Shown piece after piece: positions 16,037 through 24,704 of a stretch of DNA of 64,000 nt (positions are counted from its first letter, which is position 1; each line of letters begins with the position of its first letter). The stretch spans positions 620,001 through 684,000 of the forward strand of contig NZ_CP031055.1 of NCBI RefSeq assembly GCF_003345295.1, given 5' to 3'. This DNA is from Vibrio splendidus (GTDB lineage: Bacteria > Pseudomonadota > Gammaproteobacteria > Enterobacterales > Vibrionaceae). The notes below the pieces were generated by a model. That model saw only the letters and a program-made list of their open reading frames with translations, ran no database searches and was not told the origin of the DNA. The translations under genes were made by a program, and so were the position numbers.

Positions 16037-16149
16037 CTTCGCAAAACAGCTAAGCAATCTTCTCTCATAAGCTCATCGCGTAACCTCATCTGAAGTTGTT
16101 ATCAAACTGTGATAATCTTAAATCATCTTTTATCTACAGTGTGCCTCTC

Positions 16150-17607
16150 ATGTCTGTCTGGGATTCTATTTCATTTAACAATCGATTTATCGCATTACCT
16201 CGACTGTTCTATACCCCAATTCAACCTACACCGCTCAGCAATGTCCAATGGCTCGCATGGAACCATAATCTTGCGAATGAACTCGGCTTTCCGTCATTTG
16301 AAGATGCTTCTGAGGAATTGCTTGAAACTTTATCTGGCAATGTTGAACCTGAGCAATTCTCACCGGTAGCAATGAAATACGCAGGCCATCAGTTTGGCTC
16401 TTATAACCCGGACTTAGGTGATGGAAGAGGGCTGTTATTAGCTCAAGTGGTAGCGAAAAGTGGTGAAACGTTCGACTTACACCTTAAAGGTGCAGGCAAA
16501 ACCCCCTATTCACGTATGGGCGATGGACGCGCTGTTATTCGATCAACCGTTCGTGAGTACTTATGTAGCGAAGCGATGGCAGGGCTCAATATCCCAACCA
16601 CTCGCGCGTTGGCGATGATGACCAGCGACACACCGGTATATCGAGAGAAGCAAGAGTGGGGCGCATTGTTGGTGCGTGCTGCTGAGTCACACATCCGTTT
16701 CGGTCACTTTGAACATCTGTTTTATACCAATCAGTTGGCTGAGCATAAGTTGCTGGCTGATAAAGTCATTGAGTGGCATTTCCCTGAGTGTCTTGATGAA
16801 GAAAAGCCCTACGCTGCAATGTTTAATCAGATTGTTGATCGCACTGCTGAAATGGTCGCGTTGTGGCAAGCGAATGGTTTTGCTCATGGAGTGATGAACA
16901 CTGATAACATGTCAATTATCGGGCAAACCTTCGATTATGGTCCATTCGCGTTCCTTGATGAATATGACCCAAGATTGATCTGCAATCACTCGGATTACCA
17001 AGGTCGTTACGCTTTCAATCAACAGCCTAGAATTGGATTGTGGAATCTATCTGCACTGGCTCATTCGCTTTCGCCGCTGGTGGATAAAGCCGATTTAGAG
17101 GCAGCCCTAGAACAATACGAACTTCAAATGAACGGTTATTTCAGTCAACTGATGCGTCGTAAGTTGGGGCTACTTTCCAAACAGGAAGGTGACACTCGCT
17201 TGTTTGAATCTATGTTCGAGCTGATGTCGCAAAACAAAGTCGATTATCCAAGGTTCTTTAGAACGCTGTCGAACTTGGATACCTTGCCGCCACAAAAAGT
17301 GATTGATTTGGTTATCGACCGCGAGGCAGCAAAGCTATGGATGGATAACTACTTACAACGCTGCGAATTGGAAGACAGTTCAGTGGCAGAGCGCAGCGAA
17401 AAGATGCGACAAGTAAACCCGAAATACATTCTCAGAAACTATCTTGCCCAACTCGCCATAGATAAAGCCGAGCGCGGTGATAGCAGTGATATTGAAGCAT
17501 TAATGGTGGTTCTGGCTGACCCTTATGCAGAACACCCAGACTATGAACACCTTGCTGCGTTGCCTCCTGAGTGGGGTAAAGCGATGGAAATCAGCTGTTC
17601 CTCTTAA
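16150..17607 (+). CDS. selO: SelO/YdiU family pseudokinase protein AMPylase
   Basis: A 485-residue protein of the SelO (YdiU, UPF0061) family. These are kinase-fold proteins with inverted ATP binding that transfer AMP to Ser/Thr/Tyr residues of proteins, linked to redox stress. Conserved blocks visible: KYAGHQFGSYNPDLGDGRG, LHLKGAGKTPYSRMGDGRAV, REYLCSEAMAGLNIPTTRAL, HGVMNTDNMSIIG and DYGPFAFLDEYDP, the last two holding the catalytic-loop and metal-binding residues. I take the ATG at 16150 (MSVWDSISFNNRF), which fits the E. coli length (478) and N-terminus; the in-frame ATG at 16096 adds 18 unsupported residues. Bacterial members, as here, lack the C-terminal selenocysteine of the eukaryotic forms. 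Confidence 0.93.
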   Translation: MSVWDSISFNNRFIALPRLFYTPIQPTPLSNVQWLAWNHNLANELGFPSFEDASEELLETLSGNVEPEQFSPVAMKYAGHQFGSYNPDLGDGRGLLLAQVVAKSGETFDLHLKGAGKTPYSRMGDGRAVIRSTVREYLCSEAMAGLNIPTTRALAMMTSDTPVYREKQEWGALLVRAAESHIRFGHFEHLFYTNQLAEHKLLADKVIEWHFPECLDEEKPYAAMFNQIVDRTAEMVALWQANGFAHGVMNTDNMSIIGQTFDYGPFAFLDEYDPRLICNHSDYQGRYAFNQQPRIGLWNLSALAHSLSPLVDKADLEAALEQYELQMNGYFSQLMRRKLGLLSKQEGDTRLFESMFELMSQNKVDYPRFFRTLSNLDTLPPQKVIDLVIDREAAKLWMDNYLQRCELEDSSVAERSEKMRQVNPKYILRNYLAQLAIDKAERGDSSDIEALMVVLADPYAEHPDYEHLAALPPEWGKAMEISCSS

Positions 17608-17764
17608 CCTTCGATGATTCTTTGAGTCGCTAAGTACAGGTAGAGGTCACTAAGATGTGATCTTTATCTGTTCGTTCTTCTAACTTTACAAACATGTCAA
17701 TAATCAAATAATCGGCCAGCCTATACACTATGTGAATAAGTTGTAAATTTAATAGGTTTGGGCG

Positions 17765-18493
17765 ATGCCAACAAATACTCGAATTCTCGTGGTGGATGAT
17801 GATCAAGAAATCCGCGAGCTGCTGGAAGAGTACCTCACAAAATCGGGTTTCGATGTCTCTTCTGTTGGAGACGGTGTTGAACTAGAGACCCACCTGCAAA
17901 ACCAAGGTTATCCCGATCTGATTCTGCTTGATGTGATGCTACCCGGTGATGATGGTTTTACCTTGTGCCAACGAGTACGTAAGCAATCGAATGTGCCTAT
18001 CATCATGCTGACTGCAGTCTCGGATGAAACCGACCAGATCATCGGCTTAGAAATTGGTGCCGATGACTACATCGCCAAGCCGTTTAGCCCTCGTCAGTTA
18101 ATGGCTCGAATCAAAGCGTTATTAAGACGTGTTCAAGTGGTGGATGACAAGCCGAGTGATGCACTACCAAAGCAGATTATTTTTGGTGATTGGACGCTTG
18201 ATACCCTAGCGCATCGGATCTCCCATAATGAAAACTCAGAAGAGATGGACTTGTCGGGCAGTGACTTTTCTTTGTTAATGCTGTTCTTAACTCGTCCTAA
18301 CGAAGTTCTCGACCGAGATACTATCTCTTTCGCAACCAGAGGCCGAGAAGCGCTGCCTTTTGAACGAGGCATTGACGTGCAGCTTAGTCGCCTGAGAAGC
18401 CGATTGGGCGACAGCGGTAAATACCCTCACTACATCAAAACCATGCGCGGTAATGGCTACATTCTTGCTGTGCCTGTTCAGTATGAACACTAA
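17765..18493 (+). CDS. OmpR-family response regulator (GltR-like)
   Basis: A 242-residue response regulator: receiver domain (residues 5-120) with the acidic pocket at D11-D13, the phospho-acceptor at about D56 (LILLDVMLP) and the conserved lysine in IAKPF, then a winged-helix DNA-binding domain ending in RGNGYILAVP. It is followed 72 bp downstream by its cognate histidine kinase and then by a sugar ABC transporter operon. In pseudomonads the same order (GltR, GtrS, GtsABCD) controls glucose uptake, so regulation of the downstream transporter is the likely role; this is inference from synteny. Possible operator: the inverted repeat at 20011-20030. Confidence 0.85.
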   Translation: MPTNTRILVVDDDQEIRELLEEYLTKSGFDVSSVGDGVELETHLQNQGYPDLILLDVMLPGDDGFTLCQRVRKQSNVPIIMLTAVSDETDQIIGLEIGADDYIAKPFSPRQLMARIKALLRRVQVVDDKPSDALPKQIIFGDWTLDTLAHRISHNENSEEMDLSGSDFSLLMLFLTRPNEVLDRDTISFATRGREALPFERGIDVQLSRLRSRLGDSGKYPHYIKTMRGNGYILAVPVQYEH

Positions 18494-18565
18494 GCATGAC
18501 CTATTGTTAACGAAGTAATGCTAATTAAGTATTTCCAATGAAGTATTCTGTATGAAGTATCTCGT

Positions 18566-20011
18566 ATGAACTGGTTGAGCAGGTTAAAGCCAAACTCTTT
18601 GGTTGCAAGAACCTTGTTGTTAACCTTGCTAGCGGTGGTGATCGCTCAGGGTATCGCAACGTCTATTTGGTATAGCGAATCCAAGCACAAAGAACTGGAG
18701 GGGATTCGTTCTGCCTCTTCGAGCATGGCGAACATGTTTGCCTCAACGGTGACTTTCTTCCAATCTCTGCCTGTTAAATATCGCCATATCGTGCTGGATC
18801 AGATCCGCAATATGGGCGGTACGCGTTTCTTTGTTTCTTTTAATAAAGAGGCTTTGATTGTCGAACCGATCCCCGATACCCGCTTAAAAACCGCCTCGAT
18901 TGAAGCCATAGAAAGTGTTTTGAGTAGCAAACTCAATAAAGTGGCGTCAGTGCGGGTTGATTTCTCTCGACCTGAACACCTTCGCTTGCTTAAAAACGAC
19001 ATCTACTTAAGCGATCTCCCACGATCATGGGCGCATCATACGCTAACGCTAGAGCCTCTTAATCCACCTATTTTGGTTGTTCAGATTGAATTAGCCAGTC
19101 ACGAATGGGTGTATATTGCCGCACTGTTGCCTGCGCCATACGTAAAGCTCGACGATACAATTCTTGGCAGGGAGCAGGTGATCTTCTTAGTTTCTTCAAC
19201 ACTCATTCTACTAGTGCTGACTTACTTGATGATTCGTCGCCAAGTGCGACCTCTCAAAAAGTTAGCAAGAGCAGCCAATGAAATGAGTATGGATATTCAG
19301 CAGCCCCAACTGAAAGAAGAGGGGGCGACTGAACTGGTCACCGCAACCAGAGCCTTTAACCGCATGCAGCAGCGGATCCGTCGTTATGTTGCTGACCGAG
19401 AACACCTATTCTCTGCTATCTCTCATGACTTGAAGACGCCAATCACCCGTTTAAGGCTTCGAGCCGAGCTATTGGAAAGTGAGGTCAAGAAAGACAAGTT
19501 CAACAAGGATTTGGATGAGCTTGAGATGATGGTGAAAGGCGCATTACAAGCGGTCAGAGACACCGACCTTCATGAAAATAATGCCATTATCGATCTGAAC
19601 GAGATGATGCTCTCCGTGATTGAACTGCACAATCAATACCAAACTCAGGTCGAGTTTGAGCCTGCTGTGATTGAACCGTTAGTCGCTAAACCTTTAGCGA
19701 TCAAACGCGTGCTTACTAATCTTATCGATAATGCTGTGAAATATGGACAATCAGCTGAGGTGGATATCAGCAGTGATTCTTTGTGGGTCATTGTGACGAT
19801 TCAAGACCATGGCAAAGGTATCCCTGAAGACAAGTTAGAGTTGGTTTTCGAACCCTACTTTAGGTTGGCTACGGATGATCAAGGACACGGTTTAGGGCTC
19901 GGGATCTGTCGCAATATTCTGCATGGACACGGCGGAGATCTCATTATTCGCAACTCCTCTCAAGGTGGCTTAGAAGCCAAAGTCTATATACCAAGAGGCT
20001 TAGAAGTGTAA
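18566..20011 (+). CDS. Membrane sensor histidine kinase (GtrS-like)
   Basis: A 481-residue two-transmembrane sensor kinase. The first membrane helix (about residues 13-32, VARTLLLTLLAVVIAQGIA) is followed by a periplasmic domain of roughly 170 residues, a second helix (VIFLVSSTLILLVLTYLMI), a HAMP segment, the dimerisation/phosphoacceptor helix with H287 in SAISHDLKTPITRLRLR, and an ATPase domain with NLIDNAVKYG (N box), DHGKGIP (G1) and GHGLGLGICR (G2). It pairs with the OmpR-type regulator just upstream. The periplasmic domain resembles that of EnvZ/GtrS-type kinases only in layout; the ligand is not known. Context suggests sugar or sugar-acid sensing for the ABC transporter downstream. Confidence 0.85.
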   Translation: MNWLSRLKPNSLVARTLLLTLLAVVIAQGIATSIWYSESKHKELEGIRSASSSMANMFASTVTFFQSLPVKYRHIVLDQIRNMGGTRFFVSFNKEALIVEPIPDTRLKTASIEAIESVLSSKLNKVASVRVDFSRPEHLRLLKNDIYLSDLPRSWAHHTLTLEPLNPPILVVQIELASHEWVYIAALLPAPYVKLDDTILGREQVIFLVSSTLILLVLTYLMIRRQVRPLKKLARAANEMSMDIQQPQLKEEGATELVTATRAFNRMQQRIRRYVADREHLFSAISHDLKTPITRLRLRAELLESEVKKDKFNKDLDELEMMVKGALQAVRDTDLHENNAIIDLNEMMLSVIELHNQYQTQVEFEPAVIEPLVAKPLAIKRVLTNLIDNAVKYGQSAEVDISSDSLWVIVTIQDHGKGIPEDKLELVFEPYFRLATDDQGHGLGLGICRNILHGHGGDLIIRNSSQGGLEAKVYIPRGLEV

Positions 20012-20030
20012 TGTAACAATTGTGTTACAT
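20011..20030. promoter_or_regulatory. Inverted repeat between the kinase and the ABC transporter operon
   Basis: ATGTAAC-AATTGT-GTTACAT, a perfect inverted repeat with 7-bp arms and a 6-bp spacer, starting at the stop codon of the histidine kinase gene and about 92 bp before the binding-protein start. It is a good candidate operator for the adjacent response regulator or for another dimeric regulator. A small hairpin (CGGAC / GTCCG, 20088-20102) lies in the leader. Confidence 0.45.
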
Positions 20031-20121
20031 AGGGCTTACCTTTTGTTTCAATCTTATAAATCAGAATAAGTAGACTCTTTATTGAACCGGACGTCGAGTC
20101 CGCTAAACATGGAAGATTATA

Positions 20122-21369
20122 ATGAAAATCAATAAAACCCTACTTACTCTATCTCTTCTTGCTGCCTCAACATTTTCTCAAGCTGGTGAAGTGGAAGTGC
20201 TTCACTGGTGGACTGCCGGTGGCGAAGCGAAATCCGCAGCGGTACTGAAAGAGATGATTGAAGAACAAGACCATACTTGGAAAGATTTTGCTGTTGCTGG
20301 TGGCGGCGGTGAAAGTGCGATGACTGTTTTGAAAACGCGAGCAGTATCGGGCAATCCTCCATCTGCTGCGCAGATCAAAGGTCATGATATTCAGGAGTGG
20401 GGTGGTTTAGGTTTTCTAACGTCTCTCGATGCGACTGCTAAACAAGAACAATGGGATGAATTACTACCAGAAGTAGTGACTAAAGTGATGAAGTGGGATG
20501 GCGAATATGTGGCAGTTCCTGTCAACGTTCACCGTGTTAACTGGCTTTGGGCTAACCCTGTTGTTTTAGAAAAATCAGGCGTGACGGTTCCAACTACGTT
20601 AGATGAGTTCTTTGTTGCTGCAGACAAGATTAAAGCGGCTGGCTTCATTCCACTGGCTCACGGTGGCCAACCTTGGCAAGACGCAACCGTATTCGAAGCG
20701 GTGGCTCTTGATGTTCTAGGCAGTGAAGATTACAACAAAGCGTTCGTTGATCTTGATATGGACGTATTATCTGGCGACAAGATGGTGGAAGTGTTCACCA
20801 AGTTCAAAAAGATGCGTGACTACATCGACAGCAACTCTCCAGGTCGTGATTGGAACGTAGCAACCTCAATGGTTATCAATGGTGAAGCAGCGATGCAGAT
20901 CATGGGTGATTGGGCGAAAGGTGAGTTTACTGCGGCAGGCAAAGTGCCGGGTAAAGATTACATCTGTGCACCAGCTCCAGGTACTGATGGCCAATTTACC
21001 TTCAACATCGATAGCTTTGCGTTCTTTGAGTTAAGTGACAAAGAGAACCAAAAAGCGCAGCAAGACCTAGCGAAAACCATTCTTACTAAAGACTTCCAAG
21101 AAGTCTTCAACCTTAACAAAGGTTCTATCCCTGTACGTCTAGATATGGATATGTCTAAGTTTGACCAATGTGCGTTGGACTCAATGGCAACCTTCAAAGC
21201 GAGTGCTGAATCTGGCGATCTTGTTCCGAGTATGGCTCACGGCCTAGCGACAACAAGCTACGCTCAAGGCGCTATTTATGACGTGGTGACCAACTTCTTC
21301 AATGAGAAAGATGCCGATCCTAAACAAGCGGCAGCTAAGTTAGCAAAAGCAGTGAAAGCGGCTATCTAA
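20122..21369 (+). CDS. Sugar ABC transporter periplasmic binding protein (GtsA-like, probably glucose/mannose)
   Basis: A 415-residue extracellular solute-binding protein of the CUT1 (family 1) class. The signal peptide MKINKTLLTLSLLAASTFSQA is followed by the mature start GEVEVLHWWTAGGEAKSA. The chain contains HGGQPWQDATVFEA and NGEAAMQIMGDWAKGEF, characteristic of the glucose/mannose-binding proteins of the Gts group. It is the first gene of a four-gene operon with two permeases and an ATPase. A stem-loop lies in the 144-bp gap before the first permease, as is common where the binding protein must be made in excess. Glucose or a related hexose as substrate is inferred from family resemblance and the adjoining GltR/GtrS-like system. 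Confidence 0.85.
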   Translation: MKINKTLLTLSLLAASTFSQAGEVEVLHWWTAGGEAKSAAVLKEMIEEQDHTWKDFAVAGGGGESAMTVLKTRAVSGNPPSAAQIKGHDIQEWGGLGFLTSLDATAKQEQWDELLPEVVTKVMKWDGEYVAVPVNVHRVNWLWANPVVLEKSGVTVPTTLDEFFVAADKIKAAGFIPLAHGGQPWQDATVFEAVALDVLGSEDYNKAFVDLDMDVLSGDKMVEVFTKFKKMRDYIDSNSPGRDWNVATSMVINGEAAMQIMGDWAKGEFTAAGKVPGKDYICAPAPGTDGQFTFNIDSFAFFELSDKENQKAQQDLAKTILTKDFQEVFNLNKGSIPVRLDMDMSKFDQCALDSMATFKASAESGDLVPSMAHGLATTSYAQGAIYDVVTNFFNEKDADPKQAAAKLAKAVKAAI

Positions 21370-21401
21370 TCTAACTTGGTCTAACACCAAACCCCCAGGG
21401 T

Positions 21402-21427
21402 GGGTAGGCTCGTAGGGAGCCTATCTA
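21402..21427 (+). promoter_or_regulatory. Intercistronic stem-loop after the binding-protein gene
   Basis: TAGGCTC / GAGCCTA perfect stem with a short loop and no T run after it. It probably protects the binding-protein mRNA 3' end or partly attenuates transcription into the permease genes. Confidence 0.55.
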
Positions 21428-21513
21428 CTCTTCACTCCCAATTCTGATATGCGTGATGCTGATGTGGTGCCGAGAGGTAAGCCATTGGCTCGATTGTGCA
21501 ACAAGGATAAGTT

Positions 21514-22452
21514 ATGGAGCATGTTTTGACTGAGTCGACTCCAAAACCCACAAGGAGCCAGCCTGCACCGAAACCGAGTTTTGCTGACAGGTTGCAACAT
21601 TGGTTACCTAAAATAGTACTGGCGCCGACCGCGTTAGTGACCGTGGTGTGTATCTACGGCTATATATTTTGGACGGCAGCGCTGTCGTTCACCAACTCTC
21701 GATTTCTGCCGAGCTTTAACTTCGTTGGTTTAACCCAATATGAAAAGCTGATGGATAACGATCGCTGGATCACCTCAATCACCAACCTCGGTTTGTTTGG
21801 TTTTCTATTCATGGCGATTGCTATCTTGTTAGGTGTTGGTTTGGCCGTATTGCTTGACCAGAATATCCGCCAAGAAGGGGCGATTCGAACTATCTATCTT
21901 TACCCAATGGCGCTGTCATTCATCGTGACGGGTACCGCTTGGAAATGGATTCTTAATCCAGGTCTTGGCATTGAAAAGCTGATGCAAGACTGGGGATTTA
22001 CTGACTTCAAATTTGATTGGCTAGTCGACTCTGAAATGTCGGTCTATACCTTGGTTATCGCGGCACTTTGGCAGTCTTCAGGGTTCGTGATGGCGATGTT
22101 CTTAGCGGGTCTTCGCGGTATCGATTCTTCAATCATCAAAGCGGCACAAATTGATGGGGCAAGCTTACCCACTATCTATCTCAAAATTATTTTACCTTGC
22201 TTGCGCCCTGTGGTTTTCAGTGCGGTGATCATTACGTCACACATTGCGATTAAGAGCTTCGACCTTGTGACCGCAATGACGGCAGGTGGCCCCGGTTATT
22301 CATCGGATCTTCCTGCGCTATTTATGTACGCACACTCCTTTACTCGTGGTCAAATCGGCCTTGGTGCTGCCAGTGCCATGATGATGCTTGCCGGTATCTT
22401 AGCGATTCTCGTGCCTTACCTTTACTCTGAACTTAGGGAGAAAAAGTCATGA
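21514..22452 (+). CDS. Sugar ABC transporter permease 1 (GtsB-like)
   Basis: A 312-residue inner-membrane permease with about six transmembrane segments, preceded by a 25-residue polar, proline-rich N-terminus. The cytoplasmic EAA loop that docks on the ATPase is KAAQIDGASLPTIYLKIILP at about residues 209-228. It belongs to the MalF/UgpA-type CUT1 permeases and pairs with the following permease, whose ATG overlaps this stop codon (ATGA, 4 nt). Confidence 0.88.
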   Translation: MEHVLTESTPKPTRSQPAPKPSFADRLQHWLPKIVLAPTALVTVVCIYGYIFWTAALSFTNSRFLPSFNFVGLTQYEKLMDNDRWITSITNLGLFGFLFMAIAILLGVGLAVLLDQNIRQEGAIRTIYLYPMALSFIVTGTAWKWILNPGLGIEKLMQDWGFTDFKFDWLVDSEMSVYTLVIAALWQSSGFVMAMFLAGLRGIDSSIIKAAQIDGASLPTIYLKIILPCLRPVVFSAVIITSHIAIKSFDLVTAMTAGGPGYSSDLPALFMYAHSFTRGQIGLGAASAMMMLAGILAILVPYLYSELREKKS

Positions 22453-23306
22453 TGAATAACATCAATTTTGCTCGAATCTTTATTTATTCAGCACTGCTTT
22501 TCTTCTGCTTAGTGTATTTAATGCCATTGTTCGTGATGGCGCTGACGTCATTCAAAACTCTGCCTGACATCAAGGCGGGTAACTTAATGAGCTTGCCGAA
22601 AGAGTGGGTTTTCGATGCTTGGTATAAAGCGTGGGATACCGCCTGTACGGGCGTGAAATGTGAAGGTATCAAAGGCTACTTCTGGAACTCGTTCCAAATG
22701 GTGATTCCTGCGGTTGCGATTTCAACATTGTTGGGTGCATTCAATGGTTATGTAGTGACGAAATGGCAATTCCGAGGCTCGAATCTGTTCTTCAGCTTGC
22801 TGTTGTTTGGTTGCTTCATCCCATTTCAAGTGGTGTTGTTACCAATGGCAACCATGCTCGGCAAGATGGGGCTAGCGAACACAACTATCGGCTTGGTGAT
22901 TGTGCACGTTATCTACGGCATGGCGTTTACCACTCTGTTTTTCCGTAACTTCTACATCTCGATTCCTGATGAATTGATCAAGGCGGCAAAACTCGATGGT
23001 GCTGGCTTCTTTACGATTTTCTTCAAGATCTTAATACCGATCTCGACACCAATCATTATGGTGACGGTGATCTGGCAGTTCACCGCGATTTGGAATGACT
23101 TCTTGTTCGGAGTGGTCTATTCCGGCTCAGATACTCAGCCGATCACTGTGGCATTAAACAACCTAGTCAACACCAGCACTGGCGTGAAAGAATATAACGT
23201 CGACATGGCTGCCGCGATCATCGCCGCACTGCCAACGCTGTTGGTGTATGTCTTCGCAGGAAAATATTTTGTTCGTGGCCTAACGGCAGGATCAGTAAAA
23301 GGATAA
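22449..23306 (+). CDS. Sugar ABC transporter permease 2 (GtsC-like)
   Basis: A 285-residue inner-membrane permease of the MalG/UgpE type with six predicted transmembrane segments. The EAA loop is KAAKLDGAGFFTIFFKILIP. The start overlaps the preceding permease gene by 4 nt, and the ATPase gene begins 6 nt after its stop, so all three are translationally linked. The extra-membrane loop containing a cysteine pair (CTGVKCEG) near residue 60 is typical of the Gts-like subgroup. Confidence 0.88.
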   Translation: MMNNINFARIFIYSALLFFCLVYLMPLFVMALTSFKTLPDIKAGNLMSLPKEWVFDAWYKAWDTACTGVKCEGIKGYFWNSFQMVIPAVAISTLLGAFNGYVVTKWQFRGSNLFFSLLLFGCFIPFQVVLLPMATMLGKMGLANTTIGLVIVHVIYGMAFTTLFFRNFYISIPDELIKAAKLDGAGFFTIFFKILIPISTPIIMVTVIWQFTAIWNDFLFGVVYSGSDTQPITVALNNLVNTSTGVKEYNVDMAAAIIAALPTLLVYVFAGKYFVRGLTAGSVKG

Positions 23307-23312
23307 TTACCC

Positions 23313-24425
23313 ATGGCAACATTAGATTTAAAACAGATCCGTAAAACCTATCGCAACGCGGACAACGAAACGTTAAAGGGCATCGACATCAGTATCGATT
23401 CGGGGGAATTTTTGATACTTGTCGGCCCTTCGGGGTGTGGGAAATCCACCTTGATGAACACCATCGCTGGGCTAGAGAATATTAGCTCGGGTGAGATTGT
23501 AATTGATGGCATAGACGTGGCGCAGGTTGAACCTAAAGATCGCGATATCGCGATGGTATTCCAGTCGTACGCGCTTTATCCAAACATGACGGTACGCGGC
23601 AATATCGCTTTCGGTTTGAAGATCCGCAAGATGCCGCAACAAGAGATCGAGGCTGAGGTTAATCGAGTGGCAGAAATGCTGCAAATCGAACAGTTGCTTG
23701 ATCGTAAACCGTCGCAACTTTCTGGTGGTCAGCGTCAACGTGTCGCGATGGGACGTGCTCTAGCTCGTCGTCCTAAGCTGTATCTGTTTGATGAGCCGCT
23801 TTCTAACTTGGATGCCAAGCTGCGTGTTGAGATGCGTCATCAGATTAAACGTCTGCACCAGAAGCTGAATACCACGATTGTTTATGTAACCCATGATCAA
23901 ATCGAAGCGATGACTCTGGCTGATCGCATCGCAGTAATGAAAGACGGTGAACTGCAGCAGTTAGGCACACCACAAGAGATCTACACCAAGCCAAACAATA
24001 TGTTTGTGGCTGGCTTTATGGGGTCACCGTCAATGAACTTCATTAAAACCATGGTGGACTTGGATGAGGAACAGAATCCGATTATTAAAGTGGTCGGTAC
24101 CGCAGATCAAGAACACCATATTCGTTTGCCACAAAGTATGCGCGACCAAGACGGCAAAGAATTGGTGATAGGGCTGCGTCCTGAGCACATTACCGAGCAG
24201 CAGGGTGACGATGTTTCTGCCTCTACAAAGCTAGACTTACAGCTAGAGGTATTGGAACCGACAGGGCCAGATACTATTGCGATGGTTAAAGTGAACGACC
24301 AAGAAGTCGCGTGTCGCTTATCGCCAGAATTTGAAGTGTCGGTTGGGCAAATGGCACCGCTTCATTTTGATTTATCAAAGGCGGTATTCTTCGATGCTCA
24401 AACCGAAGCGAGAATCGATTTCTAA
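23313..24425 (+). CDS. Sugar ABC transporter ATP-binding protein (GtsD/MalK/UgpC type)
   Basis: A 370-residue ABC ATPase. Walker A is GPSGCGKST (about residues 38-46), the signature LSGGQRQRVAMGRAL, Walker B LYLFDEPLSNLD and the switch histidine in YVTHDQIEAM. The C-terminal about 130 residues form the MOBP/TOBE regulatory domain (VIGLRPEHI) found in MalK, UgpC and GtsD. It energises the two permeases encoded just upstream. MalK-type ATPases are sometimes shared by several CUT1 transporters. No outer-membrane porin gene follows, unlike in pseudomonads. Confidence 0.9.
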   Translation: MATLDLKQIRKTYRNADNETLKGIDISIDSGEFLILVGPSGCGKSTLMNTIAGLENISSGEIVIDGIDVAQVEPKDRDIAMVFQSYALYPNMTVRGNIAFGLKIRKMPQQEIEAEVNRVAEMLQIEQLLDRKPSQLSGGQRQRVAMGRALARRPKLYLFDEPLSNLDAKLRVEMRHQIKRLHQKLNTTIVYVTHDQIEAMTLADRIAVMKDGELQQLGTPQEIYTKPNNMFVAGFMGSPSMNFIKTMVDLDEEQNPIIKVVGTADQEHHIRLPQSMRDQDGKELVIGLRPEHITEQQGDDVSASTKLDLQLEVLEPTGPDTIAMVKVNDQEVACRLSPEFEVSVGQMAPLHFDLSKAVFFDAQTEARIDF

Positions 24426-24704
24426 CTTCTAGTTGCTGAGTTAGTTTAACAATCAAAGTTCATGTCTAAATCAAAGGCAGTATCACCAACTAGTAATAAG
24501 TAATGTGATGCTGTCTTTTTCGTTGTCTATACTTGCTTTTTATTCCTTATAAAAACAGAGGGGTAAACGATATATATGCTTCTACTGCAATAATATCGTG
24601 ATTTAGTATCCCTTAGCTCTATAAAGCTGACGTAGAAACGCGTAGGATCACACTACTTTAGATCAAATACTAGGTTGCACTTTGGTGCATAGACAGAATA
24701 AAAC

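Noticed and set aside
20011..20030. CRP site before the sugar ABC transporter
   Set aside because: The half-sites TGTAA and TTACA are separated by 8 bp rather than the 6 bp of TGTGA-N6-TCACA, and the G/C at the key position is missing.
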